A stretch of DNA of 64,000 nucleotides from DASRIA01 sp963724065. Lineage in GTDB: Bacteria > Actinomycetota > Thermoleophilia > Solirubrobacterales > JBBDJG01. The translations under genes and the position numbers were made by a program. Below are positions 24,201-31,646 of the stretch, piece after piece; the stretch's first letter is position 1; each line of letters starts with the position of its first letter. The stretch is taken from the NCBI GenBank assembly GCA_963724065.1, contig CAVRTB010000006.1, positions 124,001 to 188,000 on the forward strand, read 5' to 3'. The notes beneath the pieces are model-generated. The model did no database searches and had not been told where the DNA came from. It saw only the letters and a program-made list of their open reading frames with translations.

Positions 24201-24513
24201 GCTACCGTTCGTGATCATGGGCTCTCGGCCGGGCCTCGAGGTGGTCCATCCGATGGCTGTCGTGATCCTGGGCGGACTCGTCACCACGACGTTTCTTTCC
24301 CTGTTCGTGCTGCCCGCGCTGTACCTGCGCTATGGGACGCCCGCGGAGCCCGGTCTGGCTCCCGAGGACGAGCTCATGCACAGGTGGGCCGGGGTCGAGC
24401 CCGAGGCTGCCGCCGCCCCCGCGGGTGCGGGTGCAGCGGCCAACAGCGACCCGGTGCCCGCGCAGGACGCGCAGCCGCAGGCCACCGACGTGGCGAAGGA
24501 GACGGCATTGTGA
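21202..24513 (+). CDS. CusA/CzcA-like RND efflux pump, first copy
   Basis: An 1103-residue inner-membrane pump of the heavy-metal-efflux RND type. It has MIRSIVRSSLRFRLLVLGIA (first helix), the porter-domain start DVLPEFTPPYVEVQTEALGL, and TM4 with VVIDDAVVGAENVARRLR (about residue 410), whose acidic residues are the usual proton-relay position. A second porter half follows, then C-terminal helices ending LFVLPALYLRYG. About 45 extra Ala/Pro-rich residues (EPEAAAAPAGAG and on) form a tail not seen in the second pump. The start ATG at 21202 follows GGGGGGAGGGCATAA. Its stop overlaps the GTG of the small lipoprotein. Metal specificity cannot be read safely; drug or lipid export is possible. Confidence 0.92.
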   Translation: MIRSIVRSSLRFRLLVLGIAAGIMILGVTQLRDAPTDVLPEFTPPYVEVQTEALGLSAEEVEQLITVPLEADLLNGVEGIDTLRSSSVPGLSSIVMVFEPGTSIYKARQLVQEPLTQAHALPHVSKAPTMLQPLSSSSRVMMISLSSDKLTPIEKSVIARWTMRPRLMGVPGVANVSVFGQRNQQLQVQVDPRTLADKNVTLKQVVSTTGNAQIASPVSYLEASTPGTGGFIETPQQRLQVQNVFDNISTPSELGKVPVEGTGGRLRLTDVANVVEDHQPLIGDAVVNDKAGLMLVVEKFPDANTVEVTKGVEGALEKLKPGLAGLQTDTSVFRPATFIEDAIDNLTLAIVIAGILLALIMAALLFQWRTVLIALVTIPVSLVAAALVLDAMGETFNAISFAGLAIALAVVIDDAVVGAENVARRLRQNRESGSSTSISQVIVDASHEVRSPMGYATLIVLLAIVPVAVMEGRPGAFFEPMALAYALAAVTAMVAALTLTPALSLMLFSLGTPGGAESPVVRRLLPRYDGALSRFVRRPRTGLIAAGACLVVALVAIPLMDTSVIPSFKDRDVLVRLDSEPGTSNPRMTKLTTQLSSELRSIPGVDNVGAHVGRAIASDQVGDVNSSEVWVSIDSGADYDATVASIEDTVNRVRSARHGVVTYTTQKIKDVGAVQDGENPVTGDGLDVLTGSDKPIAVRLFGQDQAVLRRQAAKVEQLVSGVDGVENSRVELPATQSNLEIEVDLAKARAEGIKPGDVRRAEAIMLQGIEVGSVFEDQKVFEVIVKGTPDTRRNVASVRNLVIDKPSGGQVRLGDIADVRVAQTPAVIKRDAVSRYLDVETDVNGRSVGDVANDIENRLASLSLPLEYHAEVLQQTTSKEINSGRMLAFAFGCAIAIFLLLQAGFGGWRLAVLAFVTVPVAFAGGMVAALIAGADLSLGSLIGFLALFGIATRSGLLLIRHFQHLQREEGEKFGPDLVRRGARERFAPIATTAAGLALVALPFVIMGSRPGLEVVHPMAVVILGGLVTTTFLSLFVLPALYLRYGTPAEPGLAPEDELMHRWAGVEPEAAAAPAGAGAAANSDPVPAQDAQPQATDVAKETAL

Positions 24514-24968
24514 GAACGCTGCAAGGGAAGCGGCTGCGGGCCCTGGCGGCCGGCCTGATCGTGATCGGGGCCATGTCGCTGTCCGCCTGCAAGGAGGTCG
24601 AGGAAGAGGGCGCGGCCGGCTACGAGCCGACCAAGCTCGAGCCGATCAAGGGCAAGAGCGAGGACTTCCAGCGCGTGACGTTCACCAAGGAGGGTGCCGC
24701 ACGCGTGGACCTCAAGACCGAGGCGGTCAGCCGTGGCGGGGGGCACAAGGTCGTTCCCTACGAGGCGCTGATCTACAACGATGAGGCCAAGACCTTCGTC
24801 TACACGAGCTCGAAGCCGCTCTCGTACGAGCGGGTACCGATCACGGTGGACCGGATCGAGGACGATCGTGTGTTGCTGTCAAAGGGGCCGGCCGTCGGCA
24901 CCAAGGTCGTGACTGTTGGTGCGACTGAGGTCTACGGCGCCGAGCTCGACATCGCAGGAAGCCACTGA
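24510..24968 (+). CDS. Small lipoprotein resembling the C-terminal part of an RND adaptor
   Basis: A 152-residue lipoprotein starting with GTG at 24510, overlapping the pump stop codon (GTGA), with AAGGAG 9 bases upstream. The signal peptide ends at lipobox LSAC (then KEVEEEG). The mature part has VTFTKEGAARVDLKTEAVSR and then VVPYEALIYNDEAKTFVYTS and GTKVVTVGATEVYGAELD. This matches the beta-barrel and membrane-proximal end of HlyD/CusB adaptors (VP.EAL..., G..VV..GA...). The lipoyl and coiled-coil hairpin domains of a full adaptor are absent. It lies between two RND pumps and probably caps or couples them. The adaptor link is by motif resemblance, without alignment. Confidence 0.8.
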   Translation: MRTLQGKRLRALAAGLIVIGAMSLSACKEVEEEGAAGYEPTKLEPIKGKSEDFQRVTFTKEGAARVDLKTEAVSRGGGHKVVPYEALIYNDEAKTFVYTSSKPLSYERVPITVDRIEDDRVLLSKGPAVGTKVVTVGATEVYGAELDIAGSH

Positions 24969-24986
24969 GGGCTAGGGGGTAGCAGG

Positions 24987-27900
24987 ATGCGTTGGATCGT
25001 TTCGAGAAGCCTCCGGTTCAGGTGGCTCGTGCTGTTCGCCGCTACGGCGATAATGGTGTTGGGCGTCTCTCAGATCCCGAACGCGAAGGTCGACGTGTTC
25101 CCGGAGTTCGCTCCGCCGCAGGTCGAGATCCAGACCATCGCGCTCGGTAACTCCTCGACCGAGGTAGAGGAGCTGATCACCGTCCCGATCGAGGAGCAGC
25201 TCCAGGGGATCGAAGGCGTCGACGAACTGCGCTCGAAGTCGGTCTCGCAGCTCTCGGCGATCCGGATCATCTTCAAGCGCGGCACCGACGAGTTGCGCGC
25301 ACGTCAGCTGGTGACCGAGCGCGTCGCGCAGGTCACCCCGACGCTGCCGACCTGGGCGGCCCCACCGTGGATCATGCCGCCGCTCTCGGCGACCAGCCGG
25401 ATCATGAAGATCGGCCTGACGTCGAACGACCTAAACCTGATCGAGATGTCGACGCTCGCCTACTGGAAGGTGCGGCAGCGGATCCTGCGGGTGCCGGGCG
25501 TCGCGCAGGTCAACATCTTCGGCGAGCGTCTCAACCAGCGCCACGTGCAGGTCGACCCGGCGAAGCTGGCCAAGAACGGCGTTTCGCTCGACAACGTGAT
25601 GAAGACGACCTCCGAGGCGCTCGACGCCGGCGTGCTCCAGTACGCGGACAGCTTCGTGGTGGGCACCGGCGGCTTCGTGGAGGAGAACGGACAGCGCCTC
25701 AGCATCCGAAACGTGCAGCCGATCCGGAGCGCGCAGGACCTGGGCAAGGTGCCCGTGGTGCGCAGGGACGGCAAGGTGGTGCGCCTGTCCGATCTGGGCA
25801 CGGTCAAGACAGACCACCAGCCGATCTGGGGCGAGGGCGTCATCAATGACGAGCCTGGCCTGATGCTGATCGTCCAGAAGTTCCGCGGCGCCAACACGAT
25901 GGAGGTCACGGAGGGCATCGAGGACGCCATGAAGGAGATGCAGCCCGGTCTCCCGAGCGTCGAGGTCGACACGACGATCTTCCGGCCGGCGACCTTCATC
26001 GAGCAGTCGATCGACAACCTCACGCGGGCACTGCTGATCGGGATCCTGCTCGTGATCCTGATCATCATCGCCTTCCTGTTCGAGTGGCGCACGGCCTTCA
26101 TCAGCCTGATCGCGATTCCGCTGTCGCTGCTCGCAGCGATCCTCGTGCTCGACCTGCGCGACGCGACCATCAACGTGATGGTCCTCGCGGGACTGGTCGT
26201 CGCGATCGGGGTGGTGGTCGACGATGCGATCATCGATGTGGAAAACGTGGTCAGACGCCTGCGCCAGGCGCGGGCCGAGGGGACGGACATATCGACCTTT
26301 CGCATCGTGCTCGACGCCTCGGTGGAGGTGCGAACGGCGATCACGTACGCGACCGTCATCAACATCGTCGCGATCGTGCCGGTGTTCTTCCTCGAGAACC
26401 TGTCGGGTGCTTTCTTCAAGCCGCTGGTGGTGTCATACGGCCTGGCGGTGCTGGTCTCGATGCTGGTCGCCCTGACCGTCACGCCCGCGCTGTGCCTGCT
26501 GATGCTGTCGAGGGGCAAGCTGCGGACGACGGATTCCCCGCTGCTGCGGGTGCTGAAGCGCGGCTACGGAGCGATCCTGACACGGGTCATCCGCCGGCCG
26601 AGCCCGGCGATTCTGACGGCCGCCGTGTGCCTGCTTGCGGGCTTGCTGATCTACCCCACCCTCGGGAATCAGCTGTTGCCGAACTTCAAGGAGCGCGACT
26701 TCCTGATGCACTGGCTGACAGAACCCGGGACGTCCGCGCCCGAGGAGACGCGCATCTCGGTGCGGGCATGCAAGGACCTGCGCGAGATCCCCGGTGTCCG
26801 CAACTGTGGCTCGCACATCGGTCAGGCGATGATGGGCGACGAGGTGTACGGCGTCGACTTCGGCGAGAACTGGATCAGCGTCGACAAGGACGTGGACTAC
26901 GACGACACGCTGGCGTCGGTTCATAGGACCGTGGAGGGGTATCCGGGCCTTTACCGCGACGTGCAGACCTATCTGCGTGAGCGGATCAAGGAGGTTCTCA
27001 CGGGGACGAGCGAGTCGATCGTCGTGCGCGTCTTCGGGCCGGATCTCGAGGTGCTGCGCGACACGTCCGAGGAGATCGCTGAGAAGATCGGCAAGGTCGA
27101 CGGCGTGATCGACGCGCATCCCAGCTTCTCGGAGGACCTGCCCAGCGTCGAGGTCGAGCTGGACCTGGCGGCCGCTCGGCGGTACGGCCTGAAGCCGGGT
27201 GACGTCCGCCGACAGTCCTCGGCCTTGCTCGCGAGCGAGGAGGTCAGCGACATCTTCTACGGCGGCAAGGCCTACGACGTGCACGTCTGGAGCATCCCGT
27301 CGGCGCGCAACAGCGTGACCGATGTGGAAGAGCTTCCCATCGACACGCCGACCGGCGATCGGGTCACGCTCGAGCAGGTGGCCGACGTTCGTCTCGCGCC
27401 GACCCCGAACAAGATCGAGCGGACCCAGCAGTCGCGACGGATCGACGTGGGCGCGAACGTCGAAGGTCGTGACCTCGAGTCCGTCGTCGACGATGTCGAG
27501 AAGCTGCTGGAGGGCGTAAAGCTCCCTGCCGGTGTCCACACTGAGGCATTGGGCGAGTCCACGGAGCTGAACGCTGCCCAGGACCGGCTGAACATGTTCG
27601 GCCTGGCCGCCGCGGTCGTCATCTTCCTCTTGCTCCAGGCCGCCTTCGGCAGCCTGCGGCTCGCGGCGCTGACGTTCCTGCTGCTGCCCATGGCCCTGGT
27701 GGGTGGCGTGCTCGCCGTGAAGTTGGGCGACGGAGTGCTCTCACTCGGCTCGCTGGTCGGTTTCCTGACCGTGTTCGGGATCGCAGCGCGCAACGGGATC
27801 CTGATGGTCAGCCACTTCCAGCATCTCGAGCAGAAGGAGGGCGTGCCCTTCGGGCCGGCCCTGGTGCTGCGGGGGGCCAAGGAGCGGCTCGCGCCGATCC

Positions 27901-28124
27901 TGATGACGGCCTGTGCGACCGGCCTCGCACTGGTCCCGCTGGCGGTCGCGGGCAGCCTGCCCGGCCACGAGATCGAGCACCCGATGGCGATCGTCATCCT
28001 CGGAGGCCTCGCCACCGCGACACTGCTGAACCTGTTCGTACTGCCGTCGCTCTACCTGCGCTTCGCGAAGAGCAGGAAGGACCGGCGGGCGGCGGCTATG
28101 GCGACGGCGCCACAGTCGACCTAA
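24987..28124 (+). CDS. CusA/CzcA-like RND efflux pump, second copy
   Basis: A 1045-residue RND pump, 18 bases after the lipoprotein, with AGGGGGTAGCAGG before the ATG. It is a diverged paralogue of the first pump: MRWIVSRSLRFRWLVLFAAT, DVFPEFAPPQVEIQTIALGN, TM4 VVVDDAIIDVENVVRRLR (about residue 410) and C-terminal LFVLPSLYLRFA. Length is normal for the family and there is no Ala/Pro tail. Two different pumps in one operon recall MdtB/MdtC, which assemble as a heterotrimer; that is inference here. No TolC-like gene is nearby. The operon is divergent from the two-component genes and should be controlled by them. Confidence 0.92.
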   Translation: MRWIVSRSLRFRWLVLFAATAIMVLGVSQIPNAKVDVFPEFAPPQVEIQTIALGNSSTEVEELITVPIEEQLQGIEGVDELRSKSVSQLSAIRIIFKRGTDELRARQLVTERVAQVTPTLPTWAAPPWIMPPLSATSRIMKIGLTSNDLNLIEMSTLAYWKVRQRILRVPGVAQVNIFGERLNQRHVQVDPAKLAKNGVSLDNVMKTTSEALDAGVLQYADSFVVGTGGFVEENGQRLSIRNVQPIRSAQDLGKVPVVRRDGKVVRLSDLGTVKTDHQPIWGEGVINDEPGLMLIVQKFRGANTMEVTEGIEDAMKEMQPGLPSVEVDTTIFRPATFIEQSIDNLTRALLIGILLVILIIIAFLFEWRTAFISLIAIPLSLLAAILVLDLRDATINVMVLAGLVVAIGVVVDDAIIDVENVVRRLRQARAEGTDISTFRIVLDASVEVRTAITYATVINIVAIVPVFFLENLSGAFFKPLVVSYGLAVLVSMLVALTVTPALCLLMLSRGKLRTTDSPLLRVLKRGYGAILTRVIRRPSPAILTAAVCLLAGLLIYPTLGNQLLPNFKERDFLMHWLTEPGTSAPEETRISVRACKDLREIPGVRNCGSHIGQAMMGDEVYGVDFGENWISVDKDVDYDDTLASVHRTVEGYPGLYRDVQTYLRERIKEVLTGTSESIVVRVFGPDLEVLRDTSEEIAEKIGKVDGVIDAHPSFSEDLPSVEVELDLAAARRYGLKPGDVRRQSSALLASEEVSDIFYGGKAYDVHVWSIPSARNSVTDVEELPIDTPTGDRVTLEQVADVRLAPTPNKIERTQQSRRIDVGANVEGRDLESVVDDVEKLLEGVKLPAGVHTEALGESTELNAAQDRLNMFGLAAAVVIFLLLQAAFGSLRLAALTFLLLPMALVGGVLAVKLGDGVLSLGSLVGFLTVFGIAARNGILMVSHFQHLEQKEGVPFGPALVLRGAKERLAPILMTACATGLALVPLAVAGSLPGHEIEHPMAIVILGGLATATLLNLFVLPSLYLRFAKSRKDRRAAAMATAPQST

Positions 28125-28143
28125 GGAGGGGTCAAGGCAATCC

Positions 28144-28177
28144 GCCGCGCTGGGCGGCTGCGCAATCGGAGCGCGGC
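28144..28177. terminator. Hairpin between the RND operon and the convergent small gene
   Basis: GCCGCGCT (28144-28151) and AGCGCGGC (28170-28177) form an 8-bp perfect stem with an 18-base loop, just after the pump stop at 28124 and before the convergent stop at 28182. No T-run; role inferred from position. Confidence 0.45.
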
Positions 28178-28181
28178 CGCC

Positions 28182-28376
28182 TCAGCGACTGCGCTCGTGC
28201 AGCAGGATGCGATCCGCGAGCGTCGCGGACAGATCCTCGAGCGCGTCTGGGTCAACGCCGGTGCGCTGCCACACGCTCACGACGGCGTCGAGGATGTCCT
28301 TCTCGTCGAGGCCGAACTCGATCGCGGTCTCGAGGGTGGCGCGGGCCTGATCCACCGGCTTTAGATACTGGCTCAT
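28182..28376 (-). CDS. Small acidic helical protein, 64 residues
   Basis: The ATG at 28376 has GGAGG 8 bases upstream. The product (MSQYLKPVDQARATLETAIE and so on) is predicted to be all-helical and soluble, with no cysteine, signal peptide or membrane segment. The start signal and length suggest a real gene. It lies downstream of the frameshifted secreted hydrolase on the same strand (84 bases apart) and convergent with the RND operon. No family recognised. Confidence 0.6.
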   Translation of the reverse strand: MSQYLKPVDQARATLETAIEFGLDEKDILDAVVSVWQRTGVDPDALEDLSATLADRILLHERSR

Positions 28377-28459
28377 TCGGGTCGCCTCCATCATCGAAAT
28401 CGTCGACCATGTTGTGCCCGCTGCGCCTGAGATGGGCATGAGAACCGGTAGGCGGCCTT

Positions 28460-29975
28460 TCAACAACCTCCGATTCCGCCGGGGTCCGGGTTCGCCAGGA
28501 TCCGCTTGCCGTCGCGGATCGACCAGCCCGAGCAGTAGTAGAAACTGAGCCGGCTCGCGCGGTCGAGCGCGACCGCCTCCCAGTCGCCGATCGCCACCGG
28601 CTCGAGGTAGCGCCACGAGGTCGCGAGCAGGGGCTGGACGCTGCGGTGCTTCAGGTAGCGGTCGAGCCAGGCCTGCACGTAGATGCTCGAGAGCGCCTGG
28701 CCCTGGCGGCTCGCGGGCAGGACGTACGGGATGTCGGTGTACTCGAGGTGGGTCGAGGCGCGCGGCACGACGAGCATCGAGTCGACCCCGGCGGCGCGCC
28801 AGGCGTCGAAGCCCGTCTTCTGCTCGCGGCGCGGGTCGGGCCCGTCGGCGGGCGACCCGGGCTGCGGCGTCAGGGAGGAGCCGTTGTTGTTCCAGTAGGG
28901 CTGCGACCGTGAACCCGTACTCCGACTGGATCGCGAGCGCAGGGACGACCGGCGTGACGTCGGACCCGCCGAACGTGCTGTCGCCGCCGGCGAGCTTGTC
29001 GAGCGCGACGACCGCCTGCACGCGCTCGTCCACGCCCTGCACGTGCGACACCGCGGAGGCGCCGAGGGAGTGGCCGACGATCGCGACGCGCGTCGTGCGC
29101 CCGGGTGTGGCGGTCTTCTTGTCGGGACTACGGTCGAAGAGCTTCCAGAGCGGATTGTGGTCGTTGACCTGCACGTCACTGCTCGCGGGGTTCGCGTAGG
29201 GATCATCCGGCGTCGAGAGGAAGAAGCTGAGCGCATCCTGGGTGCCGTACACGAAGTTCGAGTCCTGTTGGGCGGGGACGCCTGGGCAGCCGAACATCTC
29301 CAGCTCTCCGGGCGGTGCGAACGGGTTGCAGAAGGGCAGCGCGTCGACCTGGTCGCCCTGGTGCGGGAGTGTCTCGCTCGTGCCCTGCCCCTGCACGTCG
29401 TAGGTGAGCACGACGTACCCTCGCTCCGCGAGATCCTGGGCGAGCCACCAGTACATGTGCTCGGAGCCCTGCACGGACCCGGTGGTGATCACGACGCCGG
29501 GGTAGGGAGCCTGGAGCTCGGCGCCCGTGTACGGATCGCGCGCGCCGGGCAGCGGCGCGAACACGTTGCCCCGGATCAGCGCGCCGTAGCGGTTGGTGTA
29601 GGTGACGGGGATCCGCTGCCCGCGCGTGCCCGTCCAGCCGCGCCGCAGGGGATTGCCCGCGTTCCACCCCGGGAAGACGTTGCCCGGCGTGATCGCGAGC
29701 CGGTTCGGGGCCGCGGCCTGGTCGATCAGCTGGTCGACGCCGTTGTCGGCGGTCTCGAGCACGAGCGCCGAGTGGTAGTTGGGGTTCGTCAGCTGGCCGT
29801 TCGGCCCGTGCTGGCGCCCGTAGGCGTCGACGATGTTCTGGGTGTCGCGCACCATGTATGGGGCGCTGCCCGGCCCGGATGTGGGCACCTGCGCGGCAGC
29901 CGCCGTGGTGCCGAGGGCTGACGTGGCGATCAACGCGGCGAGGATCGTCGCGGTTCGCGGGTGACCGAGCTTCAA
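28460..29975 (-). pseudogene. Secreted alpha/beta hydrolase, one-base frameshift
   Basis: A TTG at 29975 with GGGGAGGA just upstream begins LKLGHPRTATILAALIATSA, a signal peptide ending near AAAAQ. The protein has GALIRGNVFAP, PGVVITTGSVQGSEHMYWWL, VVLTYDVQGQGTSE, the nucleophile elbow GHSLGAS and an acid region ending ALAIQSEYGFTV. The frame then breaks at about 28904-28910. The remainder, in another frame, runs SQPYWNNNG, GVDSMLVVPRASTHLEYTD (likely catalytic His) and ends GGIGGC at 28460. Deleting one base in ACGGTCG restores YGFTSQPYW and a product of about 504 residues. As found, it would lack the catalytic His and be inactive. Known relatives are secreted lipase- or esterase-like proteins; the substrate is unknown. 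Confidence 0.8.
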
Positions 29976-30136
29976 GCTTCCTCCCCTTCGAGCTTGTGCC
30001 GACGACGCTTTTCGAGTTCCGCGCGGACGCGGAGGTGAACCGCTTATTCCCGCGAGGGGCGACGCGTTAAACCCCGGCATCGGCGGTCGCTAGGCTCCGG
30101 TCGCCTATTGCTTTCGCGAACGAAGGGACACGGCCG

Positions 30137-31072
30137 ATGAAGCTCGAGGGAATCCACCACGTCACCTGCATCACCGCCGACGCGCCGCGCAACGTCGACT
30201 TCTACGCGCGCCTGATGGGACTGCGGCTCGTGAAGAAGACCGTCAACCAGGACGATCCGAGCGTCTACCACCTCTTCTACGCGGACGAGCAGGGGAGTCC
30301 CGGCGCGGACCTCACGTTCTTCGAGTTCCCGGGAGTCGCCGTGGGCCGCGCCGGCGACGGGATGGTCCACAGGATCGTGTGGCGCGTCGCCTCCGCGGCC
30401 GCGCTCGACTTCTGGGCCGAGCGGCTCGGCGGCGAGGGGCACGCTACGGAGCGCCTGGGCGACAGGCTGCGCTTCCGCGACTTCGAGAACCTCGAGCACG
30501 AGCTTGCCGTGACCGACTCGCCTGACCCGCCGCTGATCGCCGACCACCCGGAGGTGCCGCGCGATGTCGCGCTCCAGGGGTTCGACGGGGTGCGCGCATA
30601 CGGGTCCCAGCCCGAGCGCAGCCGCCAGGTGCTCGAGCAGGCACTCGCGTTCGAGGCGGGCGGGGACGGGTGGGAGGCGCGCGGCGAGCGCCGCGGCGGC
30701 CTCTATGCCTACGACGCGCCCCCCTCCCAGGGCGGCCTTCAGGGAGCGGGCACCGTGCACCACGTCGCCTGGGCGTCGCACGACGACGAGCACGAGGCAT
30801 GGCGCGAGCGCGTGCTCGAGGCCGCGGCGCGCCCGACGCCGGTGATCGACCGCTTCTGGTTCAGGTCGATCTACTTCAGGGAGCCGAGCGGCGTGCTGTT
30901 CGAGCTTGCGACGTTCAGCCCGGGCTTCGCAGCGGACGAGGATCCTGAGCACCTCGGCGAGAGCCTCGTGCTGCCGCCGTTCCTCGAGGCGCGCCGCGCG
31001 GAGATCGAGGAGCGCCTCACGCCGATCGTGAACCCGCGCACGGCCGGCGCCGCGGGACGGCGCGACGCGTGA
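30137..31072 (+). CDS. VOC-family ring-cleaving dioxygenase (MhqO-like)
   Basis: A 311-residue protein with two vicinal-oxygen-chelate modules. The first starts MKLEGIHHVTCITADAPRNV with metal ligand His in HHVTC. The second holds TVHHVAWAS (second His) and GVLFELAT (Glu), giving the usual 2-His-1-Glu iron site. WFRSIYFREPSGVLFE is characteristic of the MhqO/LinE-like group that opens hydroquinone rings. Length is normal. GAAGGGACACGGCCG precedes the ATG at 30137. It is divergent from the secreted hydrolase and overlaps the next small gene by 4 bases (GTGA). Cytoplasmic; natural substrate unknown. Confidence 0.9.
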   Translation: MKLEGIHHVTCITADAPRNVDFYARLMGLRLVKKTVNQDDPSVYHLFYADEQGSPGADLTFFEFPGVAVGRAGDGMVHRIVWRVASAAALDFWAERLGGEGHATERLGDRLRFRDFENLEHELAVTDSPDPPLIADHPEVPRDVALQGFDGVRAYGSQPERSRQVLEQALAFEAGGDGWEARGERRGGLYAYDAPPSQGGLQGAGTVHHVAWASHDDEHEAWRERVLEAAARPTPVIDRFWFRSIYFREPSGVLFELATFSPGFAADEDPEHLGESLVLPPFLEARRAEIEERLTPIVNPRTAGAAGRRDA

Positions 31073-31302
31073 CCGGGACCGGCTCGGAGCCGGAGGAGTA
31101 CGGGCTCTGTCTGCGCGAGGCCCACAGGTTCCTGGACCTCGGGTGTGAGTCGCTGCGCGGCGGGTGGCCCGACATCGAAGGGCTCGCGGCCGACGCAGGG
31201 CTCGCCGTACGCCGGCTCGAGTGGCCGCACCCACGCCAGACGTGGTTCGCGGCGGCGCTCGACGACGCCACGGCAGACCGTGCCGTGGCAAGTCTTGACT
31301 AG
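31069..31302 (+). CDS. Small protein coupled to the dioxygenase gene, 77 residues
   Basis: A GTG at 31069 overlaps the dioxygenase stop (GTGA). The product is acidic, with EPEEYGLCLREAHRFLDLGC followed by GWPDIEGLAADAGLAVRRLE and a C-terminal TWFAAALDDATADRAVASLD. No signal or membrane segment. Tight coupling suggests a related role, but no family was recognised. Its TAG stop (31300-31302) is part of the CTAG end of the structured repeat that follows, so the repeat inserted at, or supplies, the end of this gene. Confidence 0.6.
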   Translation: MTGTGSEPEEYGLCLREAHRFLDLGCESLRGGWPDIEGLAADAGLAVRRLEWPHPRQTWFAAALDDATADRAVASLD

Positions 31303-31633
31303 TTGTAGTTCCCACGCACGTTGTTCCTGTTGCGGGCGTGGCGCTGGTGGCGGGTTCGAAAACCGGGGTGGGTAAGGGCAGGACCCGGGACGAGCAAGGA
31401 CTCGCGCGACGCGTCGTTGCGACGCAAAGCGCACGCGTCGGTCGTGAAAGAGCCGTCTGCGCGTGATTCGTATGAGGTGCGTCGATCGGCAGGCGCCGGT
31501 CGACGAACTTTCCCTCCTGGCGTCCACTTTCACGCATGGCGGGAGGGAAAGTTCGGCGGCCGATGCGCGACCCCGAGGGCTTTCGCCCGTGACCGCGGCC
31601 CTTTCGCTGAAGTCTCGTGGGAACTACAGCTAG
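31299..31633. repeat. Structured dispersed repeat, copy 1 (335 bp)
   Basis: The element is bounded by inverted ends CTAGTTGTAGTTCCCACG (31299-31316) and CGTGGGAACTACAGCTAG (31616-31633), 17 of 18 bases matching. It contains several hairpins, the strongest GAACTTTCCCTCC / GGAGGGAAAGTTC near 31504-31556, also CGATCGGC/GCCGGTCG and GACGCGT/ACGCGTC. Nearly the whole element recurs in opposite orientation at 51640-52101. It lies between convergent genes (stops at 31302 and 31647). Frames inside it are not conserved between the copies, so it is probably non-coding: a MITE-like element or a structured 3' element. Confidence 0.8.
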
Positions 31634-31646
31634 GCGTCAGTGCCGG

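Noticed and set aside
31345..31365. T-loop-like GGTTCGAAAACC, possible tRNA or tRNA-like end
   Set aside because: No acceptor stem, anticodon arm or D arm around it; it is a small near-palindrome within the repeat.
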